A stretch of DNA of 64,000 nt from Halovenus sp037080055. GTDB taxonomy: Archaea; Halobacteriota; Halobacteria; Halobacteriales; Haloarculaceae. Position 1 is the stretch's first letter. Every line of letters starts with the position of its first letter. The translations under genes and the position numbers were made by a program. The stretch is from the NCBI RefSeq assembly GCF_037080055.1, contig NZ_JBAOJI010000007.1, positions 182,478 to 246,477 on the forward strand, given 5' to 3'. Below are positions 1 to 8,508 of the stretch, one piece after another. The notes under the pieces were generated by a model. The model worked only from the letters and a program-made list of their open reading frames with translations. It was not told the origin of the DNA and ran no database searches.

Positions 1-538
1 CCAGTTCGACGAGGGTAATCCGACGGGGCGTGTCGTAGTACCCCTGCTCGACGGCTTCCTGCAGCAGCCACTCCTGGCGGTCGGTCAACAATGGCTCTTC
101 ACTCTCAGTTTCCTGCTGAATCCGCTCGACGGTGTAGGAGATGCCGAACGAATCGAGTGTGTCGCCGAGCGTCGAGAGCTTCGCCTGCGGGACCGTCGTT
201 TCGAGTTCCAGAACCCCGTCGCTGAGTTCGAGCGGGAAATCCAGCGGAATGCCCGCGGTCTGAATCGCGTTCAACAGTACCGGCACTGTCGTTTCGATCT
301 GCAGACGGCACCGCTGGGGGTCGCGGTCGGTCACGACGACGCCGGTCACTGCCTCGTAGGTCTCCAGTTGCTCACAGACCGCCTCGACGTCGGCACCCAG
401 CAGTTCGAGCCGAGCAACGCCCGTCTCGTCGTTGGCCGTCGCTGCGTGGATCCGAAATCGGATCTGCGGGTACTCCTGGGACAGTTCACTGAGCCAGACA
501 TCTTCCGGGACCGTGATCGAGAGGTGTGCGTATGGCAT
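1..538 (-). CDS. HTH-10 (Bat/bacterio-opsin activator type) transcriptional regulator, partial
   Basis: Reading leftwards from ATG at 538, the frame is open to the window edge (179 codons seen); the C-terminus is missing. The protein starts MPYAHLSITVPEDVW and reaches a segment reading LLTDRQEWLLQEAVEQGYY. This 'L-T-x-R-Q-x-x-L-x-x-A-x-x-x-G-Y-Y-x-x-P-R' stretch is the hallmark entry into the HTH-10 DNA-binding domain of haloarchaeal Bat-like regulators. The preceding 150 residues form an alpha/beta input region without a recognisable PAS or GAF signature. It is preceded by a palindromic iron-box-like site (584-601), so it may itself be metal-regulated (inference). Its target genes cannot be told from the window. 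Confidence 0.8.
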   Translation of the reverse strand, partial: MPYAHLSITVPEDVWLSELSQEYPQIRFRIHAATANDETGVARLELLGADVEAVCEQLETYEAVTGVVVTDRDPQRCRLQIETTVPVLLNAIQTAGIPLDFPLELSDGVLELETTVPQAKLSTLGDTLDSFGISYTVERIQQETESEEPLLTDRQEWLLQEAVEQGYYDTPRRITLVEL

Positions 539-583
539 TGTTCTCCGTGAGCGGCCAACTGCGGCCGTGATCTCACACAATTG

Positions 584-601
584 TTTTAGGCAACCCTAAA
601 A
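584..601. promoter_or_regulatory. Iron-box-like palindrome upstream of the HTH-10 gene
   Basis: TTTTAGG-CAAC-CCTAAAA is a perfect 7-bp inverted repeat with a 4-nt centre, ending 46 nt before the start of the HTH-10 gene and overlapping its AT-rich promoter region. The TTAGG-N4-CCTAA form matches what is described for haloarchaeal DtxR-family iron regulators (Idr/SirR). Assignment is by motif only. Confidence 0.55.
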
Positions 602-716
602 GTATATTGGCAGGCAGGTGTTCGGGGGTGGTTTATATGTTTTATATGTGCGGTACGCCCGATGTGGTCACGGGTGCCGCCGGGATGGGAGTCGGGCCGC
701 ACGTTCTCTCTGCGTC

Positions 717-992
717 TCACTGGATATACAGCGAGTAGAGGATGACGGCGAGACCGAGCGCGACGAAGATGCTGTTGATGAAGACGCCAATTTCCAGCGA
801 GACCGACAGTAGCTGATTCGCAACGCCGGAGACGACCGCTCCGAGCGTGATGATACCGAAGCCGATGCTCAGCGCACGGAGCGATTTTTCGCCGGTCCGA
901 CGATAGGCTTTCACCGCGATGTAGGTGATTCCGCCGCCGAGCAGGAGGATCACCGTCTTGATGACTGCAATCGCCGTCGCAATTTCACTCAT
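717..992 (-). CDS. Small haloarchaeal membrane protein paired with a wHTH regulator
   Basis: A 91-residue protein with three hydrophobic stretches (about residues 5-25, 37-58 and 65-88) separated by a short basic loop (AYRRTGEKS), so probably a three-helix membrane protein. It overlaps the stop of the upstream winged-helix gene by an ATGA junction, which implies translational coupling. In haloarchaea, small membrane proteins of this size are often encoded next to single-domain HTH genes (a DUF7521-like arrangement; the number is from memory and not verified). A sensor or anchor role for the HTH partner is inference. No catalytic motif is visible. Confidence 0.7.
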   Translation of the reverse strand: MSEIATAIAVIKTVILLLGGGITYIAVKAYRRTGEKSLRALSIGFGIITLGAVVSGVANQLLSVSLEIGVFINSIFVALGLAVILYSLYIQ

Positions 993-1366
993 AGCTCCTC
1001 ACCCATCATCGACCAGATATCTGCGAGGCGTTTGTCTGTCGTCTGGGCAACTCGCTCGATCTGGACCGAGAACTCGCCGGCGTCGTCGAGAGAGATCGTA
1101 ACGTCCTCGAAGGAGCGCTCGTAGCGAGTGACTCGTCCGCCGTCGGGGTTGACTGTCTCTTGCTCGCGCAGTAGTGAGGCAGTACTGAGTAATTCCAGCT
1201 TTCGGTACAGCGTCGATTTCGGAATCTCACAGGCGTCGATGAGTTCGTTTGCGGTCATAGGTTCGATCGTCTCCCGGAGGATAGCGCGACAGTCGGGGTC
1301 GTCCAGTGCATCGAGTACCTCCTGGCACGTCGGTTCGTCGCCCGACGACGCGTGACTGTCTCCCAT
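989..1366 (-). CDS. Winged-helix transcriptional regulator
   Basis: A 125-residue protein. After a short polar N-terminus, residues about 12-75 form a winged helix: CQEVLDALDDPDCRAILRE, then MTANELIDACEIPKSTLYRKLELL as the turn and recognition helix, and a wing with DGGRVTRYERS. The tail resembles the dimerisation part of haloarchaeal HTH proteins. The start at 1366 (MGDSHASSG) is preferred over an upstream GTG/ATG in frame, which would run into the multicopper oxidase gene and adds low-complexity Arg/Ser. It is coupled by ATGA overlap to the downstream membrane protein and lies 85 bp behind the oxidase gene on the same strand, so all three may be co-transcribed. Confidence 0.8.
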   Translation of the reverse strand: MGDSHASSGDEPTCQEVLDALDDPDCRAILRETIEPMTANELIDACEIPKSTLYRKLELLSTASLLREQETVNPDGGRVTRYERSFEDVTISLDDAGEFSVQIERVAQTTDKRLADIWSMMGEEL

Positions 1367-1451
1367 TGTTAGTGTCTTATTTCTCTGGAGATATTCTCTG
1401 CTTCGCATCTCGGAATCGGTGCTGTCGGAGTGTCCCGCCGCGGTGCCCGGA

Positions 1452-3296
1452 CTATTCGGTGGTCGCCTCCTCGTCCGCATCCTCGGCTGGCTGGACGTTC
1501 AGCGGTCGCATCATATCGTGGTCCTCGTGTTCGATCATGTGGCAGTGCCACATGTATTCGCCGGTCTGGTCGTTGAACAGGCCGTCGTACTCGCCGAAGT
1601 GGACGAGGATGTGCACGACCTCGCCCGGATCGACGGAGACGACGTCGTGCCAGCCCTGCTCGGACGGTTTCGGCGGTTCGAGCGAGTCGAGATCGATTCC
1701 CTCGCTTGGATCGTAGCCGGCCGACTGGCGGCCGAGGACCTGGAAGTGAACGAGGTGGAGATGCATCGGGTGCGACATCCCCGTGAAGTTGGGAATGCTC
1801 CAGAGTTCGGTGTCGCCAACCGTCGGCGTCTCCGTCGCCGGATCAGTGAGTTTGTTGCCTGACTGGTTGTCCTCCGATCCGATCAGGAATAGCGGCCGCC
1901 TGTACTCGTCCGAACTCTGTAACAGCGGCAGATACCGCTCGGTGTCGACCTCTTCGAGGGACATCTCGGGCATCCGCGTCAGCGTCTCCGGGAGCTGATT
2001 GCTCTGTTCACTGCTTCCGTCCTCCGCCACGTCGATCAGCATGAGTTCTGGGAGCGGTTCGACCTCGTCAGCCTCCGCTCTGGGCTGGCCGCGGTACCTC
2101 GCCGGCGCGTCGTTGTGGACCAACAGCGTCTCGCCCGCGTACTCGCTGAAATCGACGAGCACGTCGGCCCGCTGTGCGGAGCCGAGTTCGAGACGCTCGT
2201 CGTGCTCGACCGGTTCCGAGAACAGTCCGCCGTCGGTGCCGATCTGGACGAAAGCGGGCCCGTCTTCGCCCGTTTCGCCGGACTGCTCGTCGTACGTCAG
2301 CAGTTTGAGCCGGTAGTACCGACTGTTCGCGCCGTTGAGCATCCTGAAGCGGTACTGTCGCGGTTCGACGGAGAGGCGGGGCCAGGCCTTCCCGTTGACT
2401 GTCGACACGTCGCCGTAAAACTGCGGGACGATGCTCGGGTCGGGAAGGTCCTCGTCGCTATCCAGGTTCTCGCCGGTCGGATAGTACATCGAGCCATCCT
2501 CGTTGAACTTCCGGTCCTGGAAGACGAGCGGGATCTCGTACTCGCCGCTGGGCAGATCGAGGCTGCGCTCGTGATCGTTGCGCAGGAGATAGAATCCCGC
2601 GAGGCCCGCGTAGACGTTCAGCCGCGTGATGCCGAGGGCGTGATCGTGGTACCACAGCGTTGCTGGCGGCTGATCGTTCGCGTAGTAGTAGTCTTCTCTC
2701 TCGAAGTTCGGCCCCGTCTCGGCGAAGTCGCGGGTAAACCAGCCCCGTGCCGGCCCGTCGCTGGCGTCGTCGACGTTTCCGCCGTGGAGGTGAGTCACCG
2801 TCCGAACGCCGTCGATGTCGTAGGGGATGACGTCGTCGTGGATCGTCGAGTCGACGGGGAGGAGATGCTCGTCGGGAAGTTTGTTCTGCCACTTGACGTA
2901 GATGGGCTCACCCTGCTCGGCTTCGATCGTCGGTCCGGGGAACAGCCCCTCGTACCCCCAGACAGTCGTCGCCGGCAGGTCGCGGTGGAGTTTCTGCTCG
3001 GTCTCGCGCATCTCGATCTCGTAGTACGGCTGGCCGTCTTTGGTCCCGGTCGGTTCGACCGTCGCGGGACGGGGGAGTTCGTCGACCCATCGGTCGAGGT
3101 CGGGCGACCTGTGACCGGTCGGACCAGCATCTCCCCGGGCATCCGGGTCGTCCCCGTCCGGCGTATCACTGTCCGAAGTGGTTTCCGCTGGCTGGCCCGT
3201 ACAGCCCGCGATGGCCAGCGCACTAGCTCCTCCCGTCGCGAGGAGGAGTTTCCGCCGTGTTATCCGGTCTCTCGGGGAGGGGTATCGGTCGCTCAT
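1452..3296 (-). CDS. Multicopper oxidase (laccase/CotA-like), Tat-exported lipoprotein
   Basis: 614 residues. An N-terminal twin-arginine signal (TRRKLLLATGG, residues 13-23) is followed by a lipobox-like AIAGC (Cys32), so the enzyme is probably exported folded and lipid-anchored. All four copper-binding motifs are visible: HLHGG (~169-173), WYHDHALG (~214-221), HPMHLHLVHF (~505-514) and HCHMIEHEDHDMM near the C-terminus, with Met as probable axial type 1 ligand. This supports oxidation of phenolic or metal substrates coupled to reduction of O2 to water. The start at 3296 puts the Tat motif in normal position; an in-frame start 24 codons upstream (3368) is less likely. The true substrate is unknown. 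Confidence 0.92.
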   Translation of the reverse strand: MSDRYPSPRDRITRRKLLLATGGASALAIAGCTGQPAETTSDSDTPDGDDPDARGDAGPTGHRSPDLDRWVDELPRPATVEPTGTKDGQPYYEIEMRETEQKLHRDLPATTVWGYEGLFPGPTIEAEQGEPIYVKWQNKLPDEHLLPVDSTIHDDVIPYDIDGVRTVTHLHGGNVDDASDGPARGWFTRDFAETGPNFEREDYYYANDQPPATLWYHDHALGITRLNVYAGLAGFYLLRNDHERSLDLPSGEYEIPLVFQDRKFNEDGSMYYPTGENLDSDEDLPDPSIVPQFYGDVSTVNGKAWPRLSVEPRQYRFRMLNGANSRYYRLKLLTYDEQSGETGEDGPAFVQIGTDGGLFSEPVEHDERLELGSAQRADVLVDFSEYAGETLLVHNDAPARYRGQPRAEADEVEPLPELMLIDVAEDGSSEQSNQLPETLTRMPEMSLEEVDTERYLPLLQSSDEYRRPLFLIGSEDNQSGNKLTDPATETPTVGDTELWSIPNFTGMSHPMHLHLVHFQVLGRQSAGYDPSEGIDLDSLEPPKPSEQGWHDVVSVDPGEVVHILVHFGEYDGLFNDQTGEYMWHCHMIEHEDHDMMRPLNVQPAEDADEEATTE

Positions 3297-3551
3297 TCCA
3301 GCTCGTATATAAGAATGCCCGCGGTATGAGGGGTCTGCGTGGTCCCAATCACTGGGACTGCGACCCATAGTGCTCTGGAGTATTTATTCACTTGGGCCGG
3401 TCGGGAGCAACGGCTCTGGATGGTTTCGACGGGTCGCTGCCAACGACAGTTCGCTGTCAGTAGGTGGCTGTTTCTGCGGTGATGGGCTCGAAATCACCGG
3501 TGAGAAGAGAGCCTGTCCCGGTTTGTGTGTGAACGACACATCTACAAACAC

Positions 3552-3563
3552 TTACTTTTTTAG
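3552..3563 (+). promoter_or_regulatory. TATA element of htpX
   Basis: TTACTTTTTTAG is centred about 28 nt before the htpX ATG, the spacing expected for a leaderless archaeal transcript. The remaining intergenic bases (3297-3551) show no gene-like signal; they must also hold the multicopper oxidase promoter (a TATA-like run around 3379-3391 on the minus strand). Confidence 0.5.
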
Positions 3564-3586
3564 CGTCCATCTCTAAGTACAGGACG

Positions 3587-4453
3587 ATGGTAGGACACAA
3601 CGGACTCAAACTGCGGATGGCAATCGCGGGAAGCATCCTCTTTGGCTTCTACGCAGCGCTGGCCGCAGCAGTTATGTGGACGTTCGGTACCGGAACGACC
3701 GTCCTCGCCCTCCTATTGCTCGGTAGTGTCGGCTTCGTGGGCTTCCAGTACAAGTTCGGCAAGTGGATGGCACTGCGCAGCGTCGGGGCCGAGGACATGC
3801 CCGAGCAGAGCCAGGGCAGATACGATTACGCCCGGATCCATCAGTCGACAGAACAACTCTGTCGTGAGATGGATATCGACAAGCCCCGACTGATGGTCGC
3901 GGAGATGGGCGTGCCGAACGCCTTCGCCGTCGGCCGGAAGGGCGCAGGCGTCGTGGTCGTCTCCAAAGAGATCATCCAGTTGCTCGACCACGACGAACTC
4001 GAAGGCGTCGTCGCCCACGAACTCGCGCACATCAAAAACCGCGACGTGGTCATCATGGTGCTGGGGCAGTCCATCGCCTCGATGATCGGAATCGTCGCCC
4101 AGTGGGCAGTGATCCTCGGCGGCGAGCGCAACATCGGCACATACATCTTCGCGATGTTCGTCGGCACTATCGCCCAGATGATCGTGATGATCTTCGTGAT
4201 GGCCATCTCCCGCTACCGGGAGTACGTCGCCGACGAAGACGCCGCGACGTTCACCCGCAACCCCGACGCGATGGCCCGGGCGCTGGAAAAGATCAGTTCC
4301 GGCGCACAGGGCAAGGAGATGAAAGGCGAAGAAACCGTCAACGCCCTGTGTATCTTCGGCTCTAGCGGCAGTTTCCTCCAGAAGATCTTCTCGACGCACC
4401 CGCCGACGGAGAAACGAATCGAACGGCTCCGTTCGCAGACCGTCGGCTACTGA
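3587..4453 (+). CDS. htpX: HtpX-type M48 family membrane metalloprotease
   Basis: 288 residues. Two N-terminal transmembrane helices (~14-34, 39-56) are followed by a protease domain with the zinc motif HELAH (His144, Glu145, His148) and the third zinc ligand in REYVADEDAA (Glu212). Two more hydrophobic segments lie between them (~155-180, 185-205), as in HtpX. The family degrades misfolded membrane proteins. Length matches the family. A TATA element at the right distance suggests a leaderless monocistronic transcript; the next gene starts 68 nt downstream on the same strand. Confidence 0.93.
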   Translation: MVGHNGLKLRMAIAGSILFGFYAALAAAVMWTFGTGTTVLALLLLGSVGFVGFQYKFGKWMALRSVGAEDMPEQSQGRYDYARIHQSTEQLCREMDIDKPRLMVAEMGVPNAFAVGRKGAGVVVVSKEIIQLLDHDELEGVVAHELAHIKNRDVVIMVLGQSIASMIGIVAQWAVILGGERNIGTYIFAMFVGTIAQMIVMIFVMAISRYREYVADEDAATFTRNPDAMARALEKISSGAQGKEMKGEETVNALCIFGSSGSFLQKIFSTHPPTEKRIERLRSQTVGY

Positions 4454-4521
4454 ACCGCTCGATCCCCGTTTTCCGGTTTTGTTCGCTGACGTTTTTGCGC
4501 TGGCTCCCGGAGTAGCCGCTA

Positions 4522-5415
4522 ATGCAGATCTGCGTTTTCGGTGCCGGCAGCCTCGGCACGCTAATCGGGGGCGTCCTTGCCAGCGAACACAGCGTCATGC
4601 TCGTCGGTCGCGAACCCCACGTCTCCGTGATCGAGCGCGACGGCCTCCGAATAAGCGGGGCAATCGAGACGACGACACATCCGGCGGCGACCACGACGCC
4701 CCCCGAAGCGGCCGAACTCGGGGTCGTGACCGTCAAGAGCTTCGACACCGCCGAGGCCGCCGAGGCACTCGCGGAGTGCTCGCTCGACGGTGTGCTCTCC
4801 CTGCAGAACGGGATGGGCAACGAAGAACTCCTCGCTGAAGCCCTCGACTGCCCGGTCCTCGCGGGCACGTGCACCTACGGCGCGCGCCGGGGCGACCCCG
4901 GGACGGTCGAGTGTACCGGAATCGGTGATATCGTGCTCGGCCCACGCGACGGCGGCAAGTCAGCACTCGCGGATCGAGTCACCGAGGCGTTTACAGACGC
5001 CGGACTCGTCGCCGAGTCCTCGACGGAGATGCCGCGCAAACTCTGGTCGAAACTGGCAGTCAATGCTGGAATCAACGCGACGACGGCGCTGGCCCGGATT
5101 CCCAACGGCTCGCTGCTCGACGGTCCGGTGGCATCCGTCGCAGCCGAGGCCGCACGGGAAACGGCCCGGGTCGCCCGACAGCAGGGACTCGACCTGACCG
5201 ACGAGCAGGCAGTTCGACGGACCCGAGCAGTCGCCGACGCGACCGCTGATAACACCTCCTCGATGCAGCAAGACGTGCTCGGCACGGCCAGAACCGAAAT
5301 CGACGCGATCAATGGCTACGTCATCGAGATGGCCGGCGACGACACACCTGTCCCGACGAACGAAACGCTCACTGCACTGCTCCGTGCGTGGGAACAGGAG
5401 CAGGGCCTTCGCTGA
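4522..5415 (+). CDS. panE: 2-dehydropantoate 2-reductase (ketopantoate reductase)
   Basis: 297 residues with the family's N-terminal Rossmann motif GAGSLGTLIGG (~7-17) for NADPH, the middle LQNGMGNEELL segment, and the C-terminal domain with KLWSKLAVNAGINATTAL, which carries the catalytic Lys and substrate-binding Asn. It reduces ketopantoate to pantoate on the way to CoA. It follows htpX on the same strand with no evident functional link. The next gene is convergent. Confidence 0.93.
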   Translation: MQICVFGAGSLGTLIGGVLASEHSVMLVGREPHVSVIERDGLRISGAIETTTHPAATTTPPEAAELGVVTVKSFDTAEAAEALAECSLDGVLSLQNGMGNEELLAEALDCPVLAGTCTYGARRGDPGTVECTGIGDIVLGPRDGGKSALADRVTEAFTDAGLVAESSTEMPRKLWSKLAVNAGINATTALARIPNGSLLDGPVASVAAEAARETARVARQQGLDLTDEQAVRRTRAVADATADNTSSMQQDVLGTARTEIDAINGYVIEMAGDDTPVPTNETLTALLRAWEQEQGLR

Positions 5416-5478
5416 CAGGCTGCTAACCGCCGAACGCGTCGCTACGGGGACTGGAAAACAAAAGACAAAGCGTCGGAG

Positions 5479-5853
5479 TTAGAACGGGGCTTCGGGGCCT
5501 TCGTCGCTGTCGGCGTCACCAGTTCCTTCTCCCGGGAAGGAAGGCTCCATGCCGCCGGCACCGCCGGCCATCCCCTCGTTGCCGCCCATGCCGGTGTCGG
5601 CGTGGACTTCCTCGATCTCGGGGATTTCCTTGGTCATTCGGGTCTTGATTGCCTGAATCGTCATCGGGGAGATGCCACAGCCGGAACAGGCACCGCCCAG
5701 CTGAATCGACACCGTTCCCTCCTCGCGGTCGAGATCCTGAATCGCCGCGCTACCGCCGTGCATCTGAATCTGCGGGAAGTTCCGACGCAGGAAGTTCGTG
5801 ATCCGCTCTCGAAGCTCGTCCTCGGGGTCCTGATCCTCAGTCTCAGTGCTCAT
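5479..5853 (-). CDS. NifU C-terminal domain Fe-S scaffold/carrier protein
   Basis: 124 residues. The NifU_C fold is recognisable from MHGGSAAIQDLDREEGTVSIQLGGACSGCG onward, with the CSGC cluster-binding pair followed by the typical ISPMTIQAIKTRM helix. The last 35 residues are a Gly/Met/Asp-rich tail common in haloarchaeal versions. The domain transiently holds a [4Fe-4S] or [2Fe-2S] cluster for delivery to apoproteins. It stands alone: no sufBCD or iscS gene is nearby. Convergent with panE. Confidence 0.9.
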   Translation of the reverse strand: MSTETEDQDPEDELRERITNFLRRNFPQIQMHGGSAAIQDLDREEGTVSIQLGGACSGCGISPMTIQAIKTRMTKEIPEIEEVHADTGMGGNEGMAGGAGGMEPSFPGEGTGDADSDEGPEAPF

Positions 5854-5909
5854 TGTACACTCTGATACGTATCGGGTGGGCTTAGGCTTTGGGTCTCACA
5901 CGTTCGTCG

Positions 5910-6230
5910 TCAGGCTTCGAGCCCGAAGACCGATCGCAGTTCGTCCTCGATTTCGTCTTCGTAGGTGCTCATGATCGTCGTGAGCTTCTCGTCGTCGACG
6001 AGAACACCGGTGAGTCGTTCGTCGATATCCTCGGGGAGTTCGATCCGAAACTCGCCGTCGCCCTCGTAGAACGGCTCGCTTTCGGCCAGTACGTGCTGAT
6101 CGATGGCGTGGATCAACTCCGAGTCGTACCGGTCGTTCATCGTCTCGAACGCCTGCTTGTACGCCCGCTGGAGCTCCGGGAAGTAGTGCTGGTACTTGTC
6201 CTCGAATTTCTCGGGATCGAACTCTGCCAT
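5910..6230 (-). CDS. Haloarchaeal conserved acidic protein (DUF5783-like)
   Basis: 106 residues starting MAEFDPEKFEDKYQHYFPELQRAYKQAF. It is strongly acidic and predicted mostly helical, with no catalytic motif. The start at 6230 removes an implausible Ser/Arg/Thr-rich 54-residue extension. It resembles a short family conserved in haloarchaea that I recall as DUF5783; the function is unknown. It lies 52 bp downstream of the DHH nuclease gene on the same strand and may share its transcript. Confidence 0.7.
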   Translation of the reverse strand: MAEFDPEKFEDKYQHYFPELQRAYKQAFETMNDRYDSELIHAIDQHVLAESEPFYEGDGEFRIELPEDIDERLTGVLVDDEKLTTIMSTYEDEIEDELRSVFGLEA

Positions 6231-6282
6231 GTCCGAAGGGTTGGCTGTCGACGGGCAAATCCTTACTGCTTCTCTCTCTGTC

Positions 6283-7707
6283 TCAGCCGACCTGTGTGCC
6301 GACGAGTTCGTCGGCGTGGTCGACGAACTCCTCGCGTTTCTCGTCAGGAATCGTCGCACCGGCAGCGATGTCGTGGCCGCCGCCGTCGCCACCGACTGCG
6401 CGGGACGCCTCGCCCATCACGGCCGAGAGATCCAATCCCTGCCCGACGAGGCGACCAGTGCCGCGGGCGGAGACTTTCAGTTCTTCGTCGTTCTTGCGAG
6501 CGAAGGCGATGATCGGCTGGCTTCCGTCGACGCCGTCGACGCCCAGTGCCATCCCGGCGACGATGCCGACGATGGTCTCTCGAATGTCGTCGCCGGCGTC
6601 GAAATACTGAAAGTGCTCGGCCGTCTCGACGCCCTGCTCTTTGACCTGTTCGAGCCCCTCAGAGAGATTTCGGCGATGGGTTTCCAGCAGTTGTCGCGCC
6701 TGCTCGAAGGCCTTACCTCGGTCGCCGAGACAGACCGCCAGGCCGACATCGGCGCGCTCGTAGCGCGCAGTCGCATTCAGAAGCGTCGAGAACTCACTGG
6801 CATCTCTAAGAGTCGTTCCTGGTTGTTCGTCGGTCAGCGTGTAGGTGGTCCCGACAAGTCGCTCAGCTTTGCCCGGGGAGACGCCGCGTTCGAGTGCGCG
6901 CTGCAGCAGTGCGCTGACGACGGTCTGTTTTTCGTCGTCGGTCAGATCGACCCACCTGCGCCACTCCTCGTCGCCGTCGGGCGTCTTGAGTTCGACCGAG
7001 AGATCCTCCAGAAAGCCGACCGCGCCCTGCTCGTTGTTGGTGATGCCGGGAATCCGCACGTCGGTCGCGTATTCGAGTAGCTTCGGGAGTGGGCGGGTCT
7101 GTTTGCCGTAGATTGCGATATCCTGGCCCTCTTCGAGGACGCCCGCCTCGCTGCCGTCCTCCACGATGGCCCGGTTCGCGCCGACGAGTTCGCCGTCGAC
7201 GGCCTGCATATCGCCGACTGCTCCGACGACCGCCAGCCCGGCCAGATCGCGGTTGTCGTTCGCCTGCTCGCCCTCCTCGGCCAGCGCGCGAGCGAGCAGG
7301 TAACTCGCCCCCGCCCCGGAGAGTTCCGACGCTCCGTCTATTCCTTCGAGCAGGGGATTCAGGTGATATTCGGTCTCTGCGTCCGCGGGCTGGTGGTGGT
7401 CGGCGATAATCGGTTCGAAATCGCCTGCGCGCTCGTGTTTCGTGATGTCGTCCAGCTGGCCGCTCCCGAAGTCTGTGAACAGAACCGTGTCGAACTCGCG
7501 GGCGGCGATACTGGCTATTTCGGTCTCGTCGAGCTGGTTCTTGAAGACGACTTCGTGGTCGAGTCCGGCTCGTTCGAGCGCCTGTGAGGCGATAGCGGCG
7601 CTGGTCAGTCCATCTGCGTCGATGTGCGAGGCCAGCAGTACGCGGTCGCTTTCGAGCAGCCGACTCGCACACGACCGCGCGCGCTCGTCGAGTTCCGGAA
7701 CCGGCAT
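6283..7707 (-). CDS. DHH-family phosphoesterase, RecJ-like single-strand exonuclease
   Basis: 474 residues. The DHH domain motifs are all seen: SHIDADGLTSA (motif I), TDFGSGQ (motif II) and ADHHQPAD (motif III), then VVGAVGDMQ. The C-terminal DHHA1 domain ends with GGDGGGHDIAAGATI, the GGGH substrate-binding signature. Archaeal members act as 5'-3' exonucleases on ssDNA or RNA and associate with GINS/CMG (GAN-type) or function in repair; which applies here cannot be decided. The start at 7707 leaves a 26-bp gap to the upstream phosphatase gene; the longer alternative would overlap it. Confidence 0.88.
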   Translation of the reverse strand: MPVPELDERARSCASRLLESDRVLLASHIDADGLTSAAIASQALERAGLDHEVVFKNQLDETEIASIAAREFDTVLFTDFGSGQLDDITKHERAGDFEPIIADHHQPADAETEYHLNPLLEGIDGASELSGAGASYLLARALAEEGEQANDNRDLAGLAVVGAVGDMQAVDGELVGANRAIVEDGSEAGVLEEGQDIAIYGKQTRPLPKLLEYATDVRIPGITNNEQGAVGFLEDLSVELKTPDGDEEWRRWVDLTDDEKQTVVSALLQRALERGVSPGKAERLVGTTYTLTDEQPGTTLRDASEFSTLLNATARYERADVGLAVCLGDRGKAFEQARQLLETHRRNLSEGLEQVKEQGVETAEHFQYFDAGDDIRETIVGIVAGMALGVDGVDGSQPIIAFARKNDEELKVSARGTGRLVGQGLDLSAVMGEASRAVGGDGGGHDIAAGATIPDEKREEFVDHADELVGTQVG

Positions 7708-7733
7708 ACCCACTGATTGGAGCGGTATCGCTC

Positions 7734-8468
7734 TTAAACTTCCGGCTCTCGCTCGCTGAACCACGAAACCGCTTCGAGAAATCCGTCGCCGAATCCAGCC
7801 GCAGTGACGTGATCGGCCGCCGCCTTCGCGTCCTCGTCGGCGTTGGCGACGGCGACGCTCTGGCCGGCACGCTCGAACGTCGAAACGTCGTTGATCGAGT
7901 CTCCGATTGCCAGACAGTCCGCCGGCGCGAATCCGAGTTCCTCGGCGAGGACCCCGAGCGCGCGACCCTTGCTCTGCTCGGGAGATTTGACGTGATAGGC
8001 GTAGCCCGTATCGACGACGACGAGGCCGTGTTCCTGGGCGATTTCCCGCAGCGGCTCCAGTGGCGAATCACGACTGACAGCGATTTCGGTCTCCCGCCAC
8101 CGGTTCACGAGATCCGCCTTTCCCCAGCCGAGGCTGTACCCGCGGTCGCGGTACTCCTCGACGACCGCCATCGCCGCCTCGCGGTCGCCGGTAAATCGCA
8201 GTGTCCCCGCTCTGCCGGCGAGCGCGACGCCGCCGTTCTCGGCGATGACGTTCGCATCGAGGCCGAGAAACTCACAGAGCGCAACTGGGTACGGCATCGC
8301 TTTCCCCGTCGCGACGACGACAGGCGCGGGCCACCCGCGTAAGACCGGCAACACGCGTGGGTCGAGTGCCCGCTGGTCGTCGGTGAGGGTGCCGTCGATA
8401 TCGGCCACCAGCGGACCGAGCGTCTCGGGGAGGGTCGCAGCGAGTTCCAGTGTCTCCTGAAAATCCAT
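7734..8468 (-). CDS. Phosphoglycolate phosphatase, archaeal HAD type
   Basis: 244 residues. HAD motif I is DIDGTLTDD (~24-32), motif II lies in VVVATGKAMPYP, and motif IV is IGDSINDVSTFERAG (~190-204). The cap and topology fit the HAD-IIB archaeal phosphoglycolate phosphatase / sucrose-phosphatase-like group. It dephosphorylates 2-phosphoglycolate, for instance from DNA repair ends, which would fit the downstream RecJ-like nuclease gene 26 bp away (inference). Confidence 0.87.
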   Translation of the reverse strand: MDFQETLELAATLPETLGPLVADIDGTLTDDQRALDPRVLPVLRGWPAPVVVATGKAMPYPVALCEFLGLDANVIAENGGVALAGRAGTLRFTGDREAAMAVVEEYRDRGYSLGWGKADLVNRWRETEIAVSRDSPLEPLREIAQEHGLVVVDTGYAYHVKSPEQSKGRALGVLAEELGFAPADCLAIGDSINDVSTFERAGQSVAVANADEDAKAAADHVTAAGFGDGFLEAVSWFSEREPEV

Positions 8469-8508
8469 ACAGTGCGTTGTTCGGCGGCGGTCTTTTCGGT
8501 GTCGGCTC

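Noticed and set aside
2115..3329. Long open frame on the plus strand opposite the multicopper oxidase
   Set aside because: High-GC shadow frame; the minus strand carries all copper motifs and the Tat signal.
7708..7764. Longer N-terminus of the DHH nuclease
   Set aside because: It would overlap the phosphatase gene, adds a non-conserved Arg-rich stretch, and the ATG at 7707 begins the family N-terminus.
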